Shown: positions 18,728 to 28,702 of the stretch, one piece after another
Layout of the letters: each line of letters opens with the position of its first letter
Position numbering within the stretch: the first letter of the stretch is position 1
Assembly: GCF_019458025.1 (NCBI RefSeq)
Contig: NZ_JAHZUY010000011.1
Location: 1-64,000 of the forward strand
Source of the DNA: Caldovatus aquaticus
GTDB lineage: Bacteria; Pseudomonadota; Alphaproteobacteria; Acetobacterales; Acetobacteraceae
Length of the DNA stretch: 64,000 bases
Direction: 5' to 3'
Translations under genes and position numbers: made by a program
Notes under the pieces: generated by a model
The model's database searches: none
What the model was told of the DNA's origin: nothing
The model's input: the letters and a program-made list of their open reading frames with translations, nothing else

Positions 18728-19252
18728 GTGCCCGCCCCGCCGCGCCCGCAGCCGCTGCGCTCGGCTGCCCTCAGCCCGCCCCAGCCCGCCGCCGCGGCGA
18801 AGCCGGCGCGGCGGTTCGTGGACGACTACCTGCTGGCGCTGCTGGCCCGCGCCTCGCACGCCGTCTCGGAGGAATTCCACGCGCGGCTCCGCGCCCGCGG
18901 CGTCGGCGTGCCGGTCTGGCGCGTGCTCGCCACCCTCTCCGGCCTGCCGAAGGGGCAGGGCGAGACGGTGACGGGGCTCGCCCGGGCCTGCCTGCTGCAG
19001 CAGCCGACCATGACCAAGGTGCTGGACCGGATGGAGCGGGACGGGCTGGTGCGCCGCCACCCCGACCTGCAGGACCGCCGCGTGGTGCGCCTGACCCTGA
19101 CGCCGCGCGGCGAGGCGACGGTCGCCGAGCTGCTGGTCGCGGCGCGGGCGCACGAGGCGGAGGTGCTGGCGCGGCACCCGCCGGCGGAGGTCGAGGCGAT
19201 CAAGGCGCTGCTGCGCGAGCTGATCGCGCGGCAGGACCGGCCGCGACGCTGA
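18728..19252 (+). CDS. MarR-family regulator (NicR/PicR-like position)
   Basis: 174-residue MarR protein with a Pro-rich N-terminal tail (1-30) and a winged helix at about 55-130. LLQQPTMTKVLDRMERDGLV is the recognition-helix region and DLQDRRVVRLTLTPRG the wing. The start is GTG 18728. MarR regulators (NicR, PicR) control nicotinate and picolinate operons and respond to pathway hydroxypyridines. The divergent placement directly next to a NicX-like gene makes control of that operon the obvious inference; the effector is unknown. Confidence 0.85.
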   Translation: MPAPPRPQPLRSAALSPPQPAAAAKPARRFVDDYLLALLARASHAVSEEFHARLRARGVGVPVWRVLATLSGLPKGQGETVTGLARACLLQQPTMTKVLDRMERDGLVRRHPDLQDRRVVRLTLTPRGEATVAELLVAARAHEAEVLARHPPAEVEAIKALLRELIARQDRPRR

Positions 19253-19264
19253 GCGGGTGCGGGC

Positions 19265-19363
19265 GTGACGCTGCCGCCGCCGCACCGCCTCGCCCGCGTC
19301 GCACTGGTCCTCGCCGTTCTGGCGGCGCTGGTGCGCCTCGCCGTCGCGGCGTTCGGGGGCTGA
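19265..19363 (+). CDS. Possible 32-residue single-span membrane peptide
   Basis: A short frame starts at GTG 19265, 12 bases after the MarR stop, and ends at TGA 19361-19363. After a basic stretch (HRLARVA) it encodes a continuous hydrophobic run, LVLAVLAALVRLAVAAF, that could form one helix. There is no clear ribosome-binding site. The composition could arise by chance in this GC-rich sequence, so it is reported only as a candidate. Confidence 0.25.
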   Translation: MTLPPPHRLARVALVLAVLAALVRLAVAAFGG

Positions 19364-19443
19364 GCGCCGCCCCCGCCCCCTTGCGCCCGGCGCCGCGGCG
19401 GCGGAGCCTGCGCGCGGACGAGCGGGATGCGGGAGCGCGACGC

Positions 19444-20349
19444 ATGAGGGTCGGCGTCATCGGCCTGGGCAGCATGGGGATGGGCGCGGCGCTGAGCTGC
19501 CTCCGGGCCGGGCTCGCGGTGACCGGCTGCGATCCGCGCGCGGCGGCGCGGGCCGAGTTCGCCGCGGCGGGCGGGGCGGCGGTGGCGAGCGCGGCGGAGC
19601 TGCCGGCGGGCACGCAGGCGGTGGTGGTGCTGGTGGTCAATGCCGCGCAGGCCGAGGCGGCGCTGTTCGGCGCCGAGGGCTGCGCGCCGCGGCTCGCCCC
19701 CGGCGCGGTGGTGGTCTGCTCGGCCACCATGGCGCCCGAGGATGCGCGGCGGCTCGCCGGCCTGGCGGCGGCGCGGGGGCTGCTCTACCTCGACGCGCCG
19801 GTCTCCGGCGGCGCGGCGAAGGCGCGCGAGGGGGCGCTGACGGTGATGGCCTCCGGTCCCGAGGCGGCCTTCGCCGCGGCGCGCCCGGTGCTCGACGCGA
19901 TCGCGGCCAAGGTGTGGCGGCTCGGCGAGGCGGCGGGGATCGGCGCGACGGTGAAGGTGGTGCACCAGCTCCTCGCCGGGGTGCACATCGCGGTGGCGGC
20001 GGAGGCGATGGCGCTCGCGATCCGCGCCGGGGCCGATCCGCGCCTGCTCTACGAGGTGGTGACGAGCGCCGCCGGCAATTCCTGGATGTTCCAGGACCGC
20101 ATGGCGCGGGTGCTGGCGGGCGACGATGCGCCGCGCAGCGCGGTGGACATCTTCGTCAAGGACCTCGGCCTCGTGGCGGAGATGGCGCGCGCGCTCGATT
20201 TCCCCGTCCCCCTGGCGGCGCAGGCGCAGCAGATCTTCACCGCGGCGCGGGCGCTCGGCCAGGGCGGCAAGGACGACGGGTTCGTGATCCGGGTCTGGCA
20301 GGCGCTGACCGGGATCAAGCTGCCGGGCGAGGAGCGGCCGCCGCCCTGA
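19444..20349 (+). CDS. ltnD: L-threonate dehydrogenase-like NAD-dependent oxidoreductase
   Basis: 301-residue beta-hydroxyacid dehydrogenase: N-terminal Rossmann motif GVIGLGSMGMGAA (residues 4-16), substrate-binding LDAPVSGGAAKA (about 118-129) and catalytic Lys in KVVHQLLAGVHIA (about 173). GMGAA and the HQLLAGVHIA helix are characteristic of the LtnD group, which oxidises L-threonate to 2-oxotetronate. The partner genes of the usual pathway (otnK, otnC, otnI) are not in the window, so the substrate is a family-based inference. It is convergent with the MBL-fold gene, eight bases apart. Confidence 0.78.
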   Translation: MRVGVIGLGSMGMGAALSCLRAGLAVTGCDPRAAARAEFAAAGGAAVASAAELPAGTQAVVVLVVNAAQAEAALFGAEGCAPRLAPGAVVVCSATMAPEDARRLAGLAAARGLLYLDAPVSGGAAKAREGALTVMASGPEAAFAAARPVLDAIAAKVWRLGEAAGIGATVKVVHQLLAGVHIAVAAEAMALAIRAGADPRLLYEVVTSAAGNSWMFQDRMARVLAGDDAPRSAVDIFVKDLGLVAEMARALDFPVPLAAQAQQIFTAARALGQGGKDDGFVIRVWQALTGIKLPGEERPPP

Positions 20350-20358
20350 GGCGCGGCG

Positions 20359-21261
20359 CTAGATCCCGTTGTTCCAGAAGCCGCAGAACCGCTCGACATT
20401 GCCGGGCAGCCGCGCCTCGTACATCGTCCAGCGCTCGTAGCGCGGCAGGCGCACCTCGTGCATCGCCTGGTCGAAGCACTTGCCCTCCTGCGCCATGCGC
20501 CGCGCCGCCTCGGAGACGTCGAGCAGGCACTGCTTGAAGTTCCGCACGTCCTCCCTGGTACCGAGGCGGCCGCCGGCGTTCGGATGGCCGGGCAGCAGGT
20601 GGTCCCACTCCATCGCCAGCACGCGGTCCAGGCCCTCGAGCCAGTCCGGCAGGCAGCTGTCGGGCATGTTGCGGAAGCCCACGGACTCGATCGGGATCCG
20701 GTCCACGGCGAAGATCAGCCGGTGCTGCGGCAGCCGCATCACCAGCGAGTTGTCGGAATGGTTGCGCCCCACGTAGTGCAGCTCCAGCCGCGTGCCGCCG
20801 AGCTCGATGGCGCGGCCGCCGTCGGGCACCGCCTCGTCCACCGGCACGACGCCGGGGTTGCCGAGCCGGGCGAGGCGGTCGCGCGCGCGGTGGTGCGCCA
20901 CGACGGTGGCGCCGGCGTCCTTGAACGGCTTGCCGCCGGCGATGTGGTCGAAGCGGTGGTGGCTGTAGGCCAGGTAGCGGATCGGCGCCGGGGAGACCTT
21001 GCGGATCTCTTCGATGTAGGTCGTGACCGCCTGCGGCCGGCGCAGCCCGATCGGGTCGGTGGCGATGACGCCTTCGGGCGTGGCGACGAACATCGCCTGA
21101 TGGCCCTGGCAGCGGAAGACGTACAGGCCCGGCGCGATCTCGCGCGTGGCGAAGGGCGGCGCCTGCTGCGCCGCGGCGGGATCGTCGGCGAGGAGGCCGC
21201 CGGCGGCGCAGGCGCAGGCCGCGGACAGGGTGAAGGAGCGGCGGGATATCGTCGTCGCCAT
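20359..21261 (-). CDS. Tat-exported MBL-fold hydrolase with altered metal motif
   Basis: 300 residues. The start ISRRSFTLSAA, followed by a hydrophobic stretch and AAAQQA, is a twin-arginine signal, so the protein is probably exported folded. The metallo-beta-lactamase fold is recognisable from YVFRCQGHQAMFV, YSHHRFDHIAGG, NHSDNSLV, FAVDRIP and LLPGHPN. The usual first metal motif HxHxDH reads HHRFDH, so the position of the second histidine is Arg. The remaining ligands look present. It is best read as a substrate-unknown hydrolase of the group seen in quinoprotein-related clusters; loss of one ligand could mean a mono-metal site. Confidence 0.75.
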   Translation of the reverse strand: MATTISRRSFTLSAACACAAGGLLADDPAAAQQAPPFATREIAPGLYVFRCQGHQAMFVATPEGVIATDPIGLRRPQAVTTYIEEIRKVSPAPIRYLAYSHHRFDHIAGGKPFKDAGATVVAHHRARDRLARLGNPGVVPVDEAVPDGGRAIELGGTRLELHYVGRNHSDNSLVMRLPQHRLIFAVDRIPIESVGFRNMPDSCLPDWLEGLDRVLAMEWDHLLPGHPNAGGRLGTREDVRNFKQCLLDVSEAARRMAQEGKCFDQAMHEVRLPRYERWTMYEARLPGNVERFCGFWNNGI

Positions 21262-21473
21262 GGCGCGTTCGCCCTCCCATCGCGCGCCCTCGCCGGCCGG
21301 CGGCGCGCCGGAGGACGACGCTAGCGCGGCCCGCCGCCCGGCGGCACGGCGGCGGCGCGCGATCGCGTCACCGCGACCGGGGCTCCGCACCGCCGCCCTG
21401 CGACGGCGGGCGCGGGGCGAGGCGGACCGCCCCGCGCACCGGGACCGGTCCGGGCGGCGCGGCCAGGGGCCGC

Positions 21474-22850
21474 TCAGCGCGCCGCCAGCGCCGCCTCCAC
21501 CGCCGCGGCGACGGCGAGCAGCCGCGCATCGCCCGTCCGCTCGCCCATCAGCATCAGCCCGACGGGCGGCTCGCCCGGCTCGTGGCAGGGCAGGCTGATG
21601 GCGCAGCGGTCGAGGAAGTTTGCGACCGCGGTGTTGCGCAACAGCAGCAGGTTGATGCGGTTGTACTCCGCCTCGTCCTCCACCTCGGAGAGCGCGGGCG
21701 GGATCAGCGGGCAGGTCGGCGTGACCACGGCATCGAACGGCGCGGTGCGCGGCGCGACGGCGGCGATGAGGCGCGCGCGCGCCTCGCGCAGCGCCAGGTA
21801 GTCGGCGGCGGTGAAGCGCTCGCCGCGGCGGATGCGGGCGAGGATGCGCGGGTCGTAGCGGTCGCCGCGCTCGGCGATCAGGCGCCGGTGCCAGGCCCAG
21901 GCCTCGCTCGCGGCGAAGCCGCCGGTGGCGTTGACGGCGGGGATCTCGGCCAGTTCCGGCAGGTCGAGCAGCTCGAGTCGCACGCCGGCGACGGAGAGGC
22001 GCGCCAGCGCCCGCTCGAACGCCCGTGCCACCGCGGCATCCAGCCCCTCGGTCATGAAGGTTCCGCGCGGGATGGCGAGGCGCAGGCCGGCGAGCGGCGC
22101 CGGGCGGAGCGGCGCGGGCTCCTCCTCCCCGGCCATCAGCGCATCGAGCAGCGCGCAGTCGGCGACGCTGTTGGCGAGCGGCCCGACCGAATCGAGCGAC
22201 GGCGCGAGCGGCAGCACGCCGGCGATCGGCACCCGCGCCGCCGTCGGCTTGAAGCCGACCACGCCGCACAGCGCCGCCGGGATGCGGCAGGAGCCGCCGG
22301 TGTCGGTGCCGAGGCCGGCAAGGCCCATCCCGTCCGCCACCGCGACCGCGGTGCCGGAGGAGGAGCCGCCCGGCAGGCGGCCGGTGGCGCGGTCCCAGGG
22401 GCTCCGCGGCGTGCCGTAGTGGGGGTTCACGCCGAGGCCGGAGAAGGCGAACTCCGTCATATTGGTGCGGCCGAGCGGGACGAAGCCCATGCGCAGCAGC
22501 CGCATCAGCGCGGGCGCCGTGGCCGCGGCCGGCGGCGCGTCGGCGAGCGCCACGCTGCCCGCGCGCGTCGTCTCCCCGGCGATGTCGAACAGGTCCTTCA
22601 CGCCGATCGGGACGCCGGCCCAGGAGCTCGGCGCGCGGCCGGCGGCGCGCAGCGCGTCCAGCGCCCGCGCCTGGGCGCGCGCCGCCTCGCCGGCGACGGC
22701 GATGTAGGCGCGCGCCCCTTCGCCCGCGGGGTCGGCGATGCGCGCGAGCGCCGCCTCGACCAGCGCCGCGGCGGTGACGCGGCCGGCGGCGAGCGCGGCG
22801 GCGGCCTCGCCGATCGTCCTGATCTGCGTCGCGGCGTCCTCGGCGGCCAT
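21474..22850 (-). CDS. Amidase (amidase-signature family)
   Basis: 458-residue amidase-signature enzyme. The Ser-cisSer-Lys triad can be placed: Lys in GVKDLFD (about 84), cis-Ser in GGSSSGTA (about 162) and nucleophile Ser in GTDTGGSCRIPA (about 186). This group hydrolyses amides or ureido compounds; members called AtzF or allophanate hydrolase share the fold, but the C-terminal domain of AtzF is absent. It is a single gene divergent from the NUDIX gene, 134 bases between starts, so regulation is independent of the MBL gene downstream. Confidence 0.9.
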   Translation of the reverse strand: MAAEDAATQIRTIGEAAAALAAGRVTAAALVEAALARIADPAGEGARAYIAVAGEAARAQARALDALRAAGRAPSSWAGVPIGVKDLFDIAGETTRAGSVALADAPPAAATAPALMRLLRMGFVPLGRTNMTEFAFSGLGVNPHYGTPRSPWDRATGRLPGGSSSGTAVAVADGMGLAGLGTDTGGSCRIPAALCGVVGFKPTAARVPIAGVLPLAPSLDSVGPLANSVADCALLDALMAGEEEPAPLRPAPLAGLRLAIPRGTFMTEGLDAAVARAFERALARLSVAGVRLELLDLPELAEIPAVNATGGFAASEAWAWHRRLIAERGDRYDPRILARIRRGERFTAADYLALREARARLIAAVAPRTAPFDAVVTPTCPLIPPALSEVEDEAEYNRINLLLLRNTAVANFLDRCAISLPCHEPGEPPVGLMLMGERTGDARLLAVAAAVEAALAAR

Positions 22851-22984
22851 GCGTGCGGTCCTCCTCCGGCTGGGGCGGAGGCGATGCTGGCCGCGCGGCG
22901 CGGCCCAGGCAAGCGGGCGCCGACGGGCGCCCCGGCCCGCCGCTCTTGCCGGCCGCGCGCGGGCGGTCTCCTATGCGGCCCATC

Positions 22985-23782
22985 ATGTCCCGCACCGACA
23001 CCGCCCCCGTCCCGCCACGACCCGCCGCCACCGTGCTGCTGCTGCGCGACGGCGCGGAGGGGCTCGAGGTCTTCATGGTGGTGCGCCACCGCGCGATCGC
23101 GTTCGCCTCCGGCGCGCTCGTCTTCCCCGGCGGCGGCGTGGAGCCCGGCGACCGCGCGATCGCCGCGGCGCTGCCCGGCCTCGGGCCGCCCGAGGCGGCC
23201 GCGCTGCGCATCGCCGCCATCCGCGAGACCTTCGAGGAGTGCGGGGTGCTGCTGGCCCGGCCGCGCGGCGCCGCGGCGCTGCTCGACGCCGCGCGCCTCG
23301 CCCGGATCGCGGCCGCGCACCGCGCGGCGCTGCTCGGCGGCGAGCGCCCCTTCGCCGAGATCCTGGTCGCCGAGGCGCTGGAGCCGGCCGCCGACCGGCT
23401 GGTTCCCTTCGCGCACTGGATCACGCCGGCCTCGCGCCCGAAGCGCTTCGACACGCATTTCTTCCTCGCCGCCGCGCCGCCCGGCCAGATCGCGGCGCAT
23501 GACGGCGGCGAATCGGTCGAGTCGGTCTGGATCCGCCCGGCCAAGGCCCTGGCGGAGACGGAGCGGGGGCGGCGCAAGCTGGTCTTCGCCACGCGCCTGA
23601 ACCTGATGAAGCTCGCGCGGTATGCGACGGTGGGCGAGGCCCTGGCCGCCGCGGCGGCGGAGCCGGTGGTGACGGTGCAGCCGGAAAGCGTGGAGACGCC
23701 GGCGGGGCCGATGCTGCGCATCCCCGTCGCCGCCGGCTACGGGGGGGAGCTGTTCCCGGCGCTCGACCCGCCGGCGATGTGA
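22985..23782 (+). CDS. NUDIX hydrolase with an extended Nudix box
   Basis: 265 residues starting at ATG 22985. The Nudix box is split by an insertion: GALVFPGGGVEPGD, then about 20 residues, then AAIRETFEECGVLL (the REx2EExG core). This spacing is that of the eukaryotic-type NUDT19/RP2p group rather than the standard 23-residue box; members act on CoA esters or nucleoside diphosphates. PFAHWITPASRPKRFDTHFFLA further downstream matches this group. It overlaps no neighbour but is followed after 53 bases by an SDR gene on the same strand. Confidence 0.85.
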   Translation: MSRTDTAPVPPRPAATVLLLRDGAEGLEVFMVVRHRAIAFASGALVFPGGGVEPGDRAIAAALPGLGPPEAAALRIAAIRETFEECGVLLARPRGAAALLDAARLARIAAAHRAALLGGERPFAEILVAEALEPAADRLVPFAHWITPASRPKRFDTHFFLAAAPPGQIAAHDGGESVESVWIRPAKALAETERGRRKLVFATRLNLMKLARYATVGEALAAAAAEPVVTVQPESVETPAGPMLRIPVAAGYGGELFPALDPPAM

Positions 23783-23835
23783 GCCCCGCCCGCGGACGCC
23801 GCCGGCGCGCGGGGCGCGCGATGGGGAGGCACGGC

Positions 23836-24543
23836 ATGGAGCGGAAGGTCGCCCTGGTGACGGGCGCGGCGCGCGGCATCGGTCTCGGCATCGCCCGGCG
23901 CCTCGCGCGCGAGGGCTGGCACGTGGTGATGGCCGACCTCGACGCGCCGCAGGCCCGCCCGCCCGGCAGCACGCGCGCGGCGCGCGCCGACGTCGCCGAT
24001 CCGGCCGCGGTGGAGGCGCTGCTCGCCGGGGTGCGCGCGGAGGAGGGACGGCTCGACGCCCTGGTCTCCAACGCCGGCATCATGATCCGCAAGCCGATCC
24101 GCGACCTCGGCTTCGCGGAATGGTCGCGGGTGCTGGCGACCAATCTCGGCGCCGCCTTCCTGCTGGTGCGCGCGGCCGAGGACCTGCTGCGCGCCGCGCG
24201 CGGCGCCGTGGTCACCATCGCCTCCACCCGCGCGCACCAGTCGGAGCCGCACACCGAGGCCTACGCCGCCTCCAAGGGCGGGCTCGTCGCGCTGACCCAT
24301 GCGCTGGCGATCAGCCTCGGGCCCGAGGTGCGGGTGAACTGCATCAGCCCGGGCTGGATCCACACCACGGGCGAGCCGCTGCGCCCGGAGGACCACGCGC
24401 AGCACCCCGTGGGCCGCGTCGGACAGGTGGAGGACGTGGCCGCGCTCGTCTCCTGGCTGGTCGGGCCGGAGAGCGGCTTCGTCACCGGCGCGGAATTCAT
24501 CGTGGACGGCGGCATGACGCGCCGGATGATCTACGTGGAATAG
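23836..24543 (+). CDS. Short-chain dehydrogenase/reductase
   Basis: 235-residue SDR: TGAARGIG cofactor motif (residues 9-16), SNAGIM, catalytic Ser in TIASTRAHQ and YAASKGG. The start is ATG 23836, supported by a GGGAGG six bases upstream; the longer frame adds an Arg-rich segment. DLD after the first strand favours NAD. It resembles YghA/SdrA-type oxidoreductases of unknown substrate, and the IHTTGEPL insertion is not a known signature. It follows the NUDIX gene on the same strand. Confidence 0.88.
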   Translation: MERKVALVTGAARGIGLGIARRLAREGWHVVMADLDAPQARPPGSTRAARADVADPAAVEALLAGVRAEEGRLDALVSNAGIMIRKPIRDLGFAEWSRVLATNLGAAFLLVRAAEDLLRAARGAVVTIASTRAHQSEPHTEAYAASKGGLVALTHALAISLGPEVRVNCISPGWIHTTGEPLRPEDHAQHPVGRVGQVEDVAALVSWLVGPESGFVTGAEFIVDGGMTRRMIYVE

Positions 24544-24628
24544 GCCGGCCACGGACGGGTTGGCGGCGGCGCCCCGCCGGCCTAGCCTCGCCCGGCCCGA
24601 TCCGCCGCGCCGCCGGAGGAGATGCGCC

Positions 24629-24933
24629 GTGAGCGCCGCGCCGCCGCTTCCGCTGCTCGCCGAGAGCCTGCGCGCCTGGCGCATCGCGGGCGAGGTGCGC
24701 GCCGCGGCGGACGGCGCGGTGCTGGTGCGCGCCGGCGGCCAGCGGCTGCGCATCCAGCCGGCGCCGCCCGGCCTGCCCTTCCGCTGGATGGTGGCGAGCG
24801 GCACGCGCCGCCGCGGCGCGACCTCCGTCTCCTCCCTGCTGCGCGTCGTGCGCGCGATGCTCGACCCGGACCACGCGGGCAGCCGGCTGCGCATCGCCGC
24901 GCCGCTGCCGCCCGCGGACGCGGAGGGCGCGCC

Positions 24934-24937
<4 letters not shown>
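24629..24937 (+). CDS. Small conserved-looking protein coupled to CobW gene
   Basis: 102-residue protein starting at GTG 24629, with GGAGGA about ten bases upstream, and ending where the GTG of the CobW gene begins (GTGA). It is rich in Ala/Arg/Leu and contains LRIQPAPPGLPFRWMV and RRGATSVSSLLRVVRAMLD; no metal-binding cysteine cluster or known domain. The coupling suggests a function linked to the GTPase, perhaps a partner or target, but I do not recognise the family. Confidence 0.65.
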
Positions 24938-25952
<1,015 letters not shown>

Positions 25953-25956
<4 letters not shown>

Positions 25957-26950
25957 CCAAGCCCCGCCTCGCCTTCATCGGCACCGGCGGCACGATCGCC
26001 TCGCTCGGCTGCGGGCCGCTCGATCTCGTGGACTACACGGCGAACGGGGTGCTGCTGGACGCCGCCGGCCTGCTCGCGCGCTTCCCGGAGGTGCGGGAGG
26101 TGGCGGAGGTGGTGCCGGTGCCCTACCGCGCCGTGCCCTCGACGCGCCTCGGCTTCGCCGACTGGAAGGCGCTCCTGCTGCTGTGCGAGCGGCTGGCGGC
26201 GGAGGACCCCGCCCTCGCCGGCATCGTCATCGGCCACGGCACCGCCTCGCTCGAGGAGACCGCCTACTTCCTCTCGCTCACGCTGAAGGCCGCGCTGCCG
26301 GTGGTGCTGGTGGGGGCGCAGCGGCCGGCCTCGGCGCTCTCGAGCGACGCCGGGCTCAACCTGGTCAACGCGCTGCGCGTCGCCGCCTGCGAACAGGCGC
26401 GGGGGCTCGGCGTGCTGGTGGTGCTGAACGACGAGATCCACGCCGCGCGCGAGGTGACCAAGACCTCCACCGGCCGGCTGCAGACCTTCCGCTCGCCGGA
26501 CTTCGGCGCGCTCGGCCACGCCGACGGGGACCGCATCACCTTCTACCGCCGCCCCCTGCGCCGCACGGCGCCGGACACGGAGTTCACGCGCGCGCCCTCG
26601 CCGCGCTGCCGCGGGTGGACATCGCCTACAGCCACGCCGACGCCGACGGCACGGCGGCGCGCGCCTTCGTCGCCGCCGGGGCGCGCGGCCTGGTCGCGGC
26701 CGGCTTCGCCCCGGGCTTCGTCGCCGCCGGGGAGGAGGAGGCGCTGCGCGAAGCGGTGGCGCAGGGCGTGACCGTGGTGCTGGCGAGCCGGGCCGGCTCC
26801 GGCCGCGTCTTCCCGACCACGCGGCTGCGCGAGGCGGGCTTCCTCTCCGCCGACAACCTCAATCCGCAGAAGGCGCGCATCCTGCTCGCGCTCGCGCTGA
26901 CCCGCACGACCGGCCCGGCCGGGATCGAGCGGATCTTCGCCACCTACTAA
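25953..26950 (+). pseudogene. Asparaginase gene broken by a single frameshift
   Basis: Two adjacent frames together encode one asparaginase. The first (from ATG 25953) carries FIGTGGTIASLG with the first catalytic Thr, then GHGTASLEETAYF, VVLVGAQRPASALSSDAGLNL and EVTKTSTGRLQTFRSP. It leaves frame near DTEF at 26574-26585. The second frame continues with ALPRVDIAYSHADADG and ends at TAA 26948-26950, carrying the usual end GSGRVFPTTRLREAG. A one-base loss (or a two-base gain) at about 26586-26596 explains both halves; a sequencing error in this GC-rich stretch is the alternative. In GTDT of classical asparaginases the Asp is Ala here. The start overlaps the CobW stop. Confidence 0.8.
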
Positions 26951-26956
26951 GCCGGC

Positions 26957-26978
26957 GGGCGCCGCGCCCGCGGCGCCC
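26957..26978. terminator. Perfect 10-bp inverted repeat between convergent genes
   Basis: GGGCGCCGCG and its reverse complement flank a two-base centre between the stop of the asparaginase frame and the stop of the minus-strand SDR. It lacks a T-run. Placement between converging genes suggests a two-way transcription stop, or at least a strong RNA hairpin. Confidence 0.45.
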
Positions 26979-27751
26979 TACGCGGCCATGTGCGAGCCGC
27001 CGTCCACCAGCATGTTCTGGCCGGTGATGAAGGAGGCGGCGTCGGAGAGCAGGAAGCAGACCAGCGGCGCCACCTCCTGCGGCGTGCTCCAGCGGCCGAG
27101 CGGGATGCGCGCCAGCGTCTGCTCGCGGAAGCGGTCGCTGCGGATGGTCTCGGTCATCGGCGTCTCCACCGTGCCGAAGCCGACGCTGTTGACGCGGATG
27201 TTGTAGCGCGCCCATTCGCGCGCGCCGGTCATGGTCACGCCGAACAGCCCGGCCTTCGCCGCCGAGTAGTTGACCTGCCCGATCGAGCCGCGCTTGCCGG
27301 CGGTGGAGGAGATGTTGACGATCGCGCCGGGGTTCTTCTCGCCCGCCTTGAAGCGCTGGATCATGTGCCGGCCGACCGCCTGCTGCATCAGGTAGCAGCC
27401 GGTGAGGTTGACGTCGATCACCTCCTGCCACTGCTGCAGGGTCATCTTCTCGAACATCGCCGGGCGGATGATGCCGGCGTTGTTGACCAGGCCGTGCACG
27501 GCGCCGAAGCGCGCGACGGCGCGGGCCACGCAGTCGGCGGCGAAGGACTCCTCGGCGACGTTGCCGAGGAGGGGAAGGGCGCGCTCCTCCCCGAGCGCCG
27601 CGGCGGTCTCGGCCAGCGTCTCGGGGTTGCGCTCGACCAGCACCACGTTGCCGTCGAGGTCGCGCACCAGTTCCGCGATCGCGCGGCCGATGCCGCGGCC
27701 CGCGCCGGTGACGATGACGGTGCGGCCGGTGAGGGCCATGGGGTTGCGCAT
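26978..27751 (-). CDS. Short-chain dehydrogenase/reductase (FabG-like)
   Basis: 257-residue SDR: TGAGRGIG (residues 16-23), NNAGII, catalytic Ser in ISSTAGKR and YSAAKAG. The end MLVDGGSHM is typical. ATG 27751 is used because a GGGAAGG lies about nine bases upstream; ATG 27739 gives a form only four residues shorter. The gene is divergent from the crotonase gene at 27907 with 155 bases in between. Specificity is not deducible; the fold resembles 3-oxoacyl-ACP reductase and acetoacetyl-CoA reductase-like proteins. Confidence 0.88.
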   Translation of the reverse strand: MRNPMALTGRTVIVTGAGRGIGRAIAELVRDLDGNVVLVERNPETLAETAAALGEERALPLLGNVAEESFAADCVARAVARFGAVHGLVNNAGIIRPAMFEKMTLQQWQEVIDVNLTGCYLMQQAVGRHMIQRFKAGEKNPGAIVNISSTAGKRGSIGQVNYSAAKAGLFGVTMTGAREWARYNIRVNSVGFGTVETPMTETIRSDRFREQTLARIPLGRWSTPQEVAPLVCFLLSDAASFITGQNMLVDGGSHMAA

Positions 27752-27906
27752 GGGCTGACCTTCCCTCGCGGTTGGCATGGGGCGGCGCCAGTCTGGCGAA
27801 AGCCCGCGCCCGCGCCAAGCCGGGGCCGCGCGCATTGCGGCCGGCGCGCGGCGGACGCATCCTGCCGCCCCCGTTCCTTCGCACCCGACCGGAGACCCGT
27901 CCCGCC

Positions 27907-28689
27907 ATGGCCGACCTCGAGGAGACGCGCGACGGCGCGATCGTGACCCTGACGCTGAACCGGCCGGAGCGGCTCAACGCCCTCTCGGAGGAGATGACGC
28001 GGCTGCTGATGGAGGCGATCGAGCGTCTCGGCGGCGATGCCGAGGTCGGCGCGATCGTCCTCACCGGCGCCGGCCGCGGCTTCTGCGCCGGCGGCGACGT
28101 GCGCGGCATGGCGGCGCGCGGCGAGCTGTCGTTCGAGCAGCGGCTGGAGCGGCTGCGCGCGCGCATGCGCCTGCCGCTCCTCCTCAAGCAGTGCCCGAAG
28201 CCGGTCGTCGCCGCGATCAACGGGCCGGCCTACGGCGCCGGGCTCTGCCTCGCGCTCGCCTGCGACATCCGCATCGCCGCGGCTTCGGCGAAGTTCGGCA
28301 CCGCCTTCGTGAAGATCGGCTACTCCGGCGACTACGGCGGCTCCTACAGCCTGACCCGGCTGGTCGGCCCGGCGAAGGCGCGCGAGCTCTACCTCACCGG
28401 CGACAGCTTCACCGCCGAGGAGGCGCTGGCCTGGGGGATGCTGACCCGCGTGGTGCCGGACGGGTCGCTGCAGGCCGAGGCGCGCGCCTTCGCCGAGCGC
28501 TTCGCCAGGGGGCCGCGCGTCGCCTACGGCTACATCAAGCGCAACCTGCTCGCCGCCGAGACCGAGCCGCTCACCGCGGTGCTGGAGATCGAGGCCGTGC
28601 ATCAGGTGCGCTGCGCGCAGACCGAGGACCACAAGGAGGCGGTGCGCGCCTTCGCCGAGAAGCGCGAACCGGTGTTCCGCGGCCGCTAG
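27907..28689 (+). CDS. Enoyl-CoA hydratase/isomerase family protein
   Basis: 260-residue crotonase. The CoA-binding segments are NRPERLNALS (residues 19-28), FCAGGDVRGM (oxyanion hole, about 59-68) and NGPAYGAGLCLALACD (second oxyanion half, about 104-119). The two acids of classical enoyl-CoA hydratase are only partly matched; GYSGDYGGSY holds an Asp where PGAGG is common, so the exact reaction (hydratase, isomerase or hydrolase) is open. It stands alone on the plus strand and converges with the DUF971 gene; two hairpins lie in the gap. Confidence 0.87.
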   Translation: MADLEETRDGAIVTLTLNRPERLNALSEEMTRLLMEAIERLGGDAEVGAIVLTGAGRGFCAGGDVRGMAARGELSFEQRLERLRARMRLPLLLKQCPKPVVAAINGPAYGAGLCLALACDIRIAAASAKFGTAFVKIGYSGDYGGSYSLTRLVGPAKARELYLTGDSFTAEEALAWGMLTRVVPDGSLQAEARAFAERFARGPRVAYGYIKRNLLAAETEPLTAVLEIEAVHQVRCAQTEDHKEAVRAFAEKREPVFRGR

Positions 28690-28702
28690 GGCCGGTCGCG
28701 GG

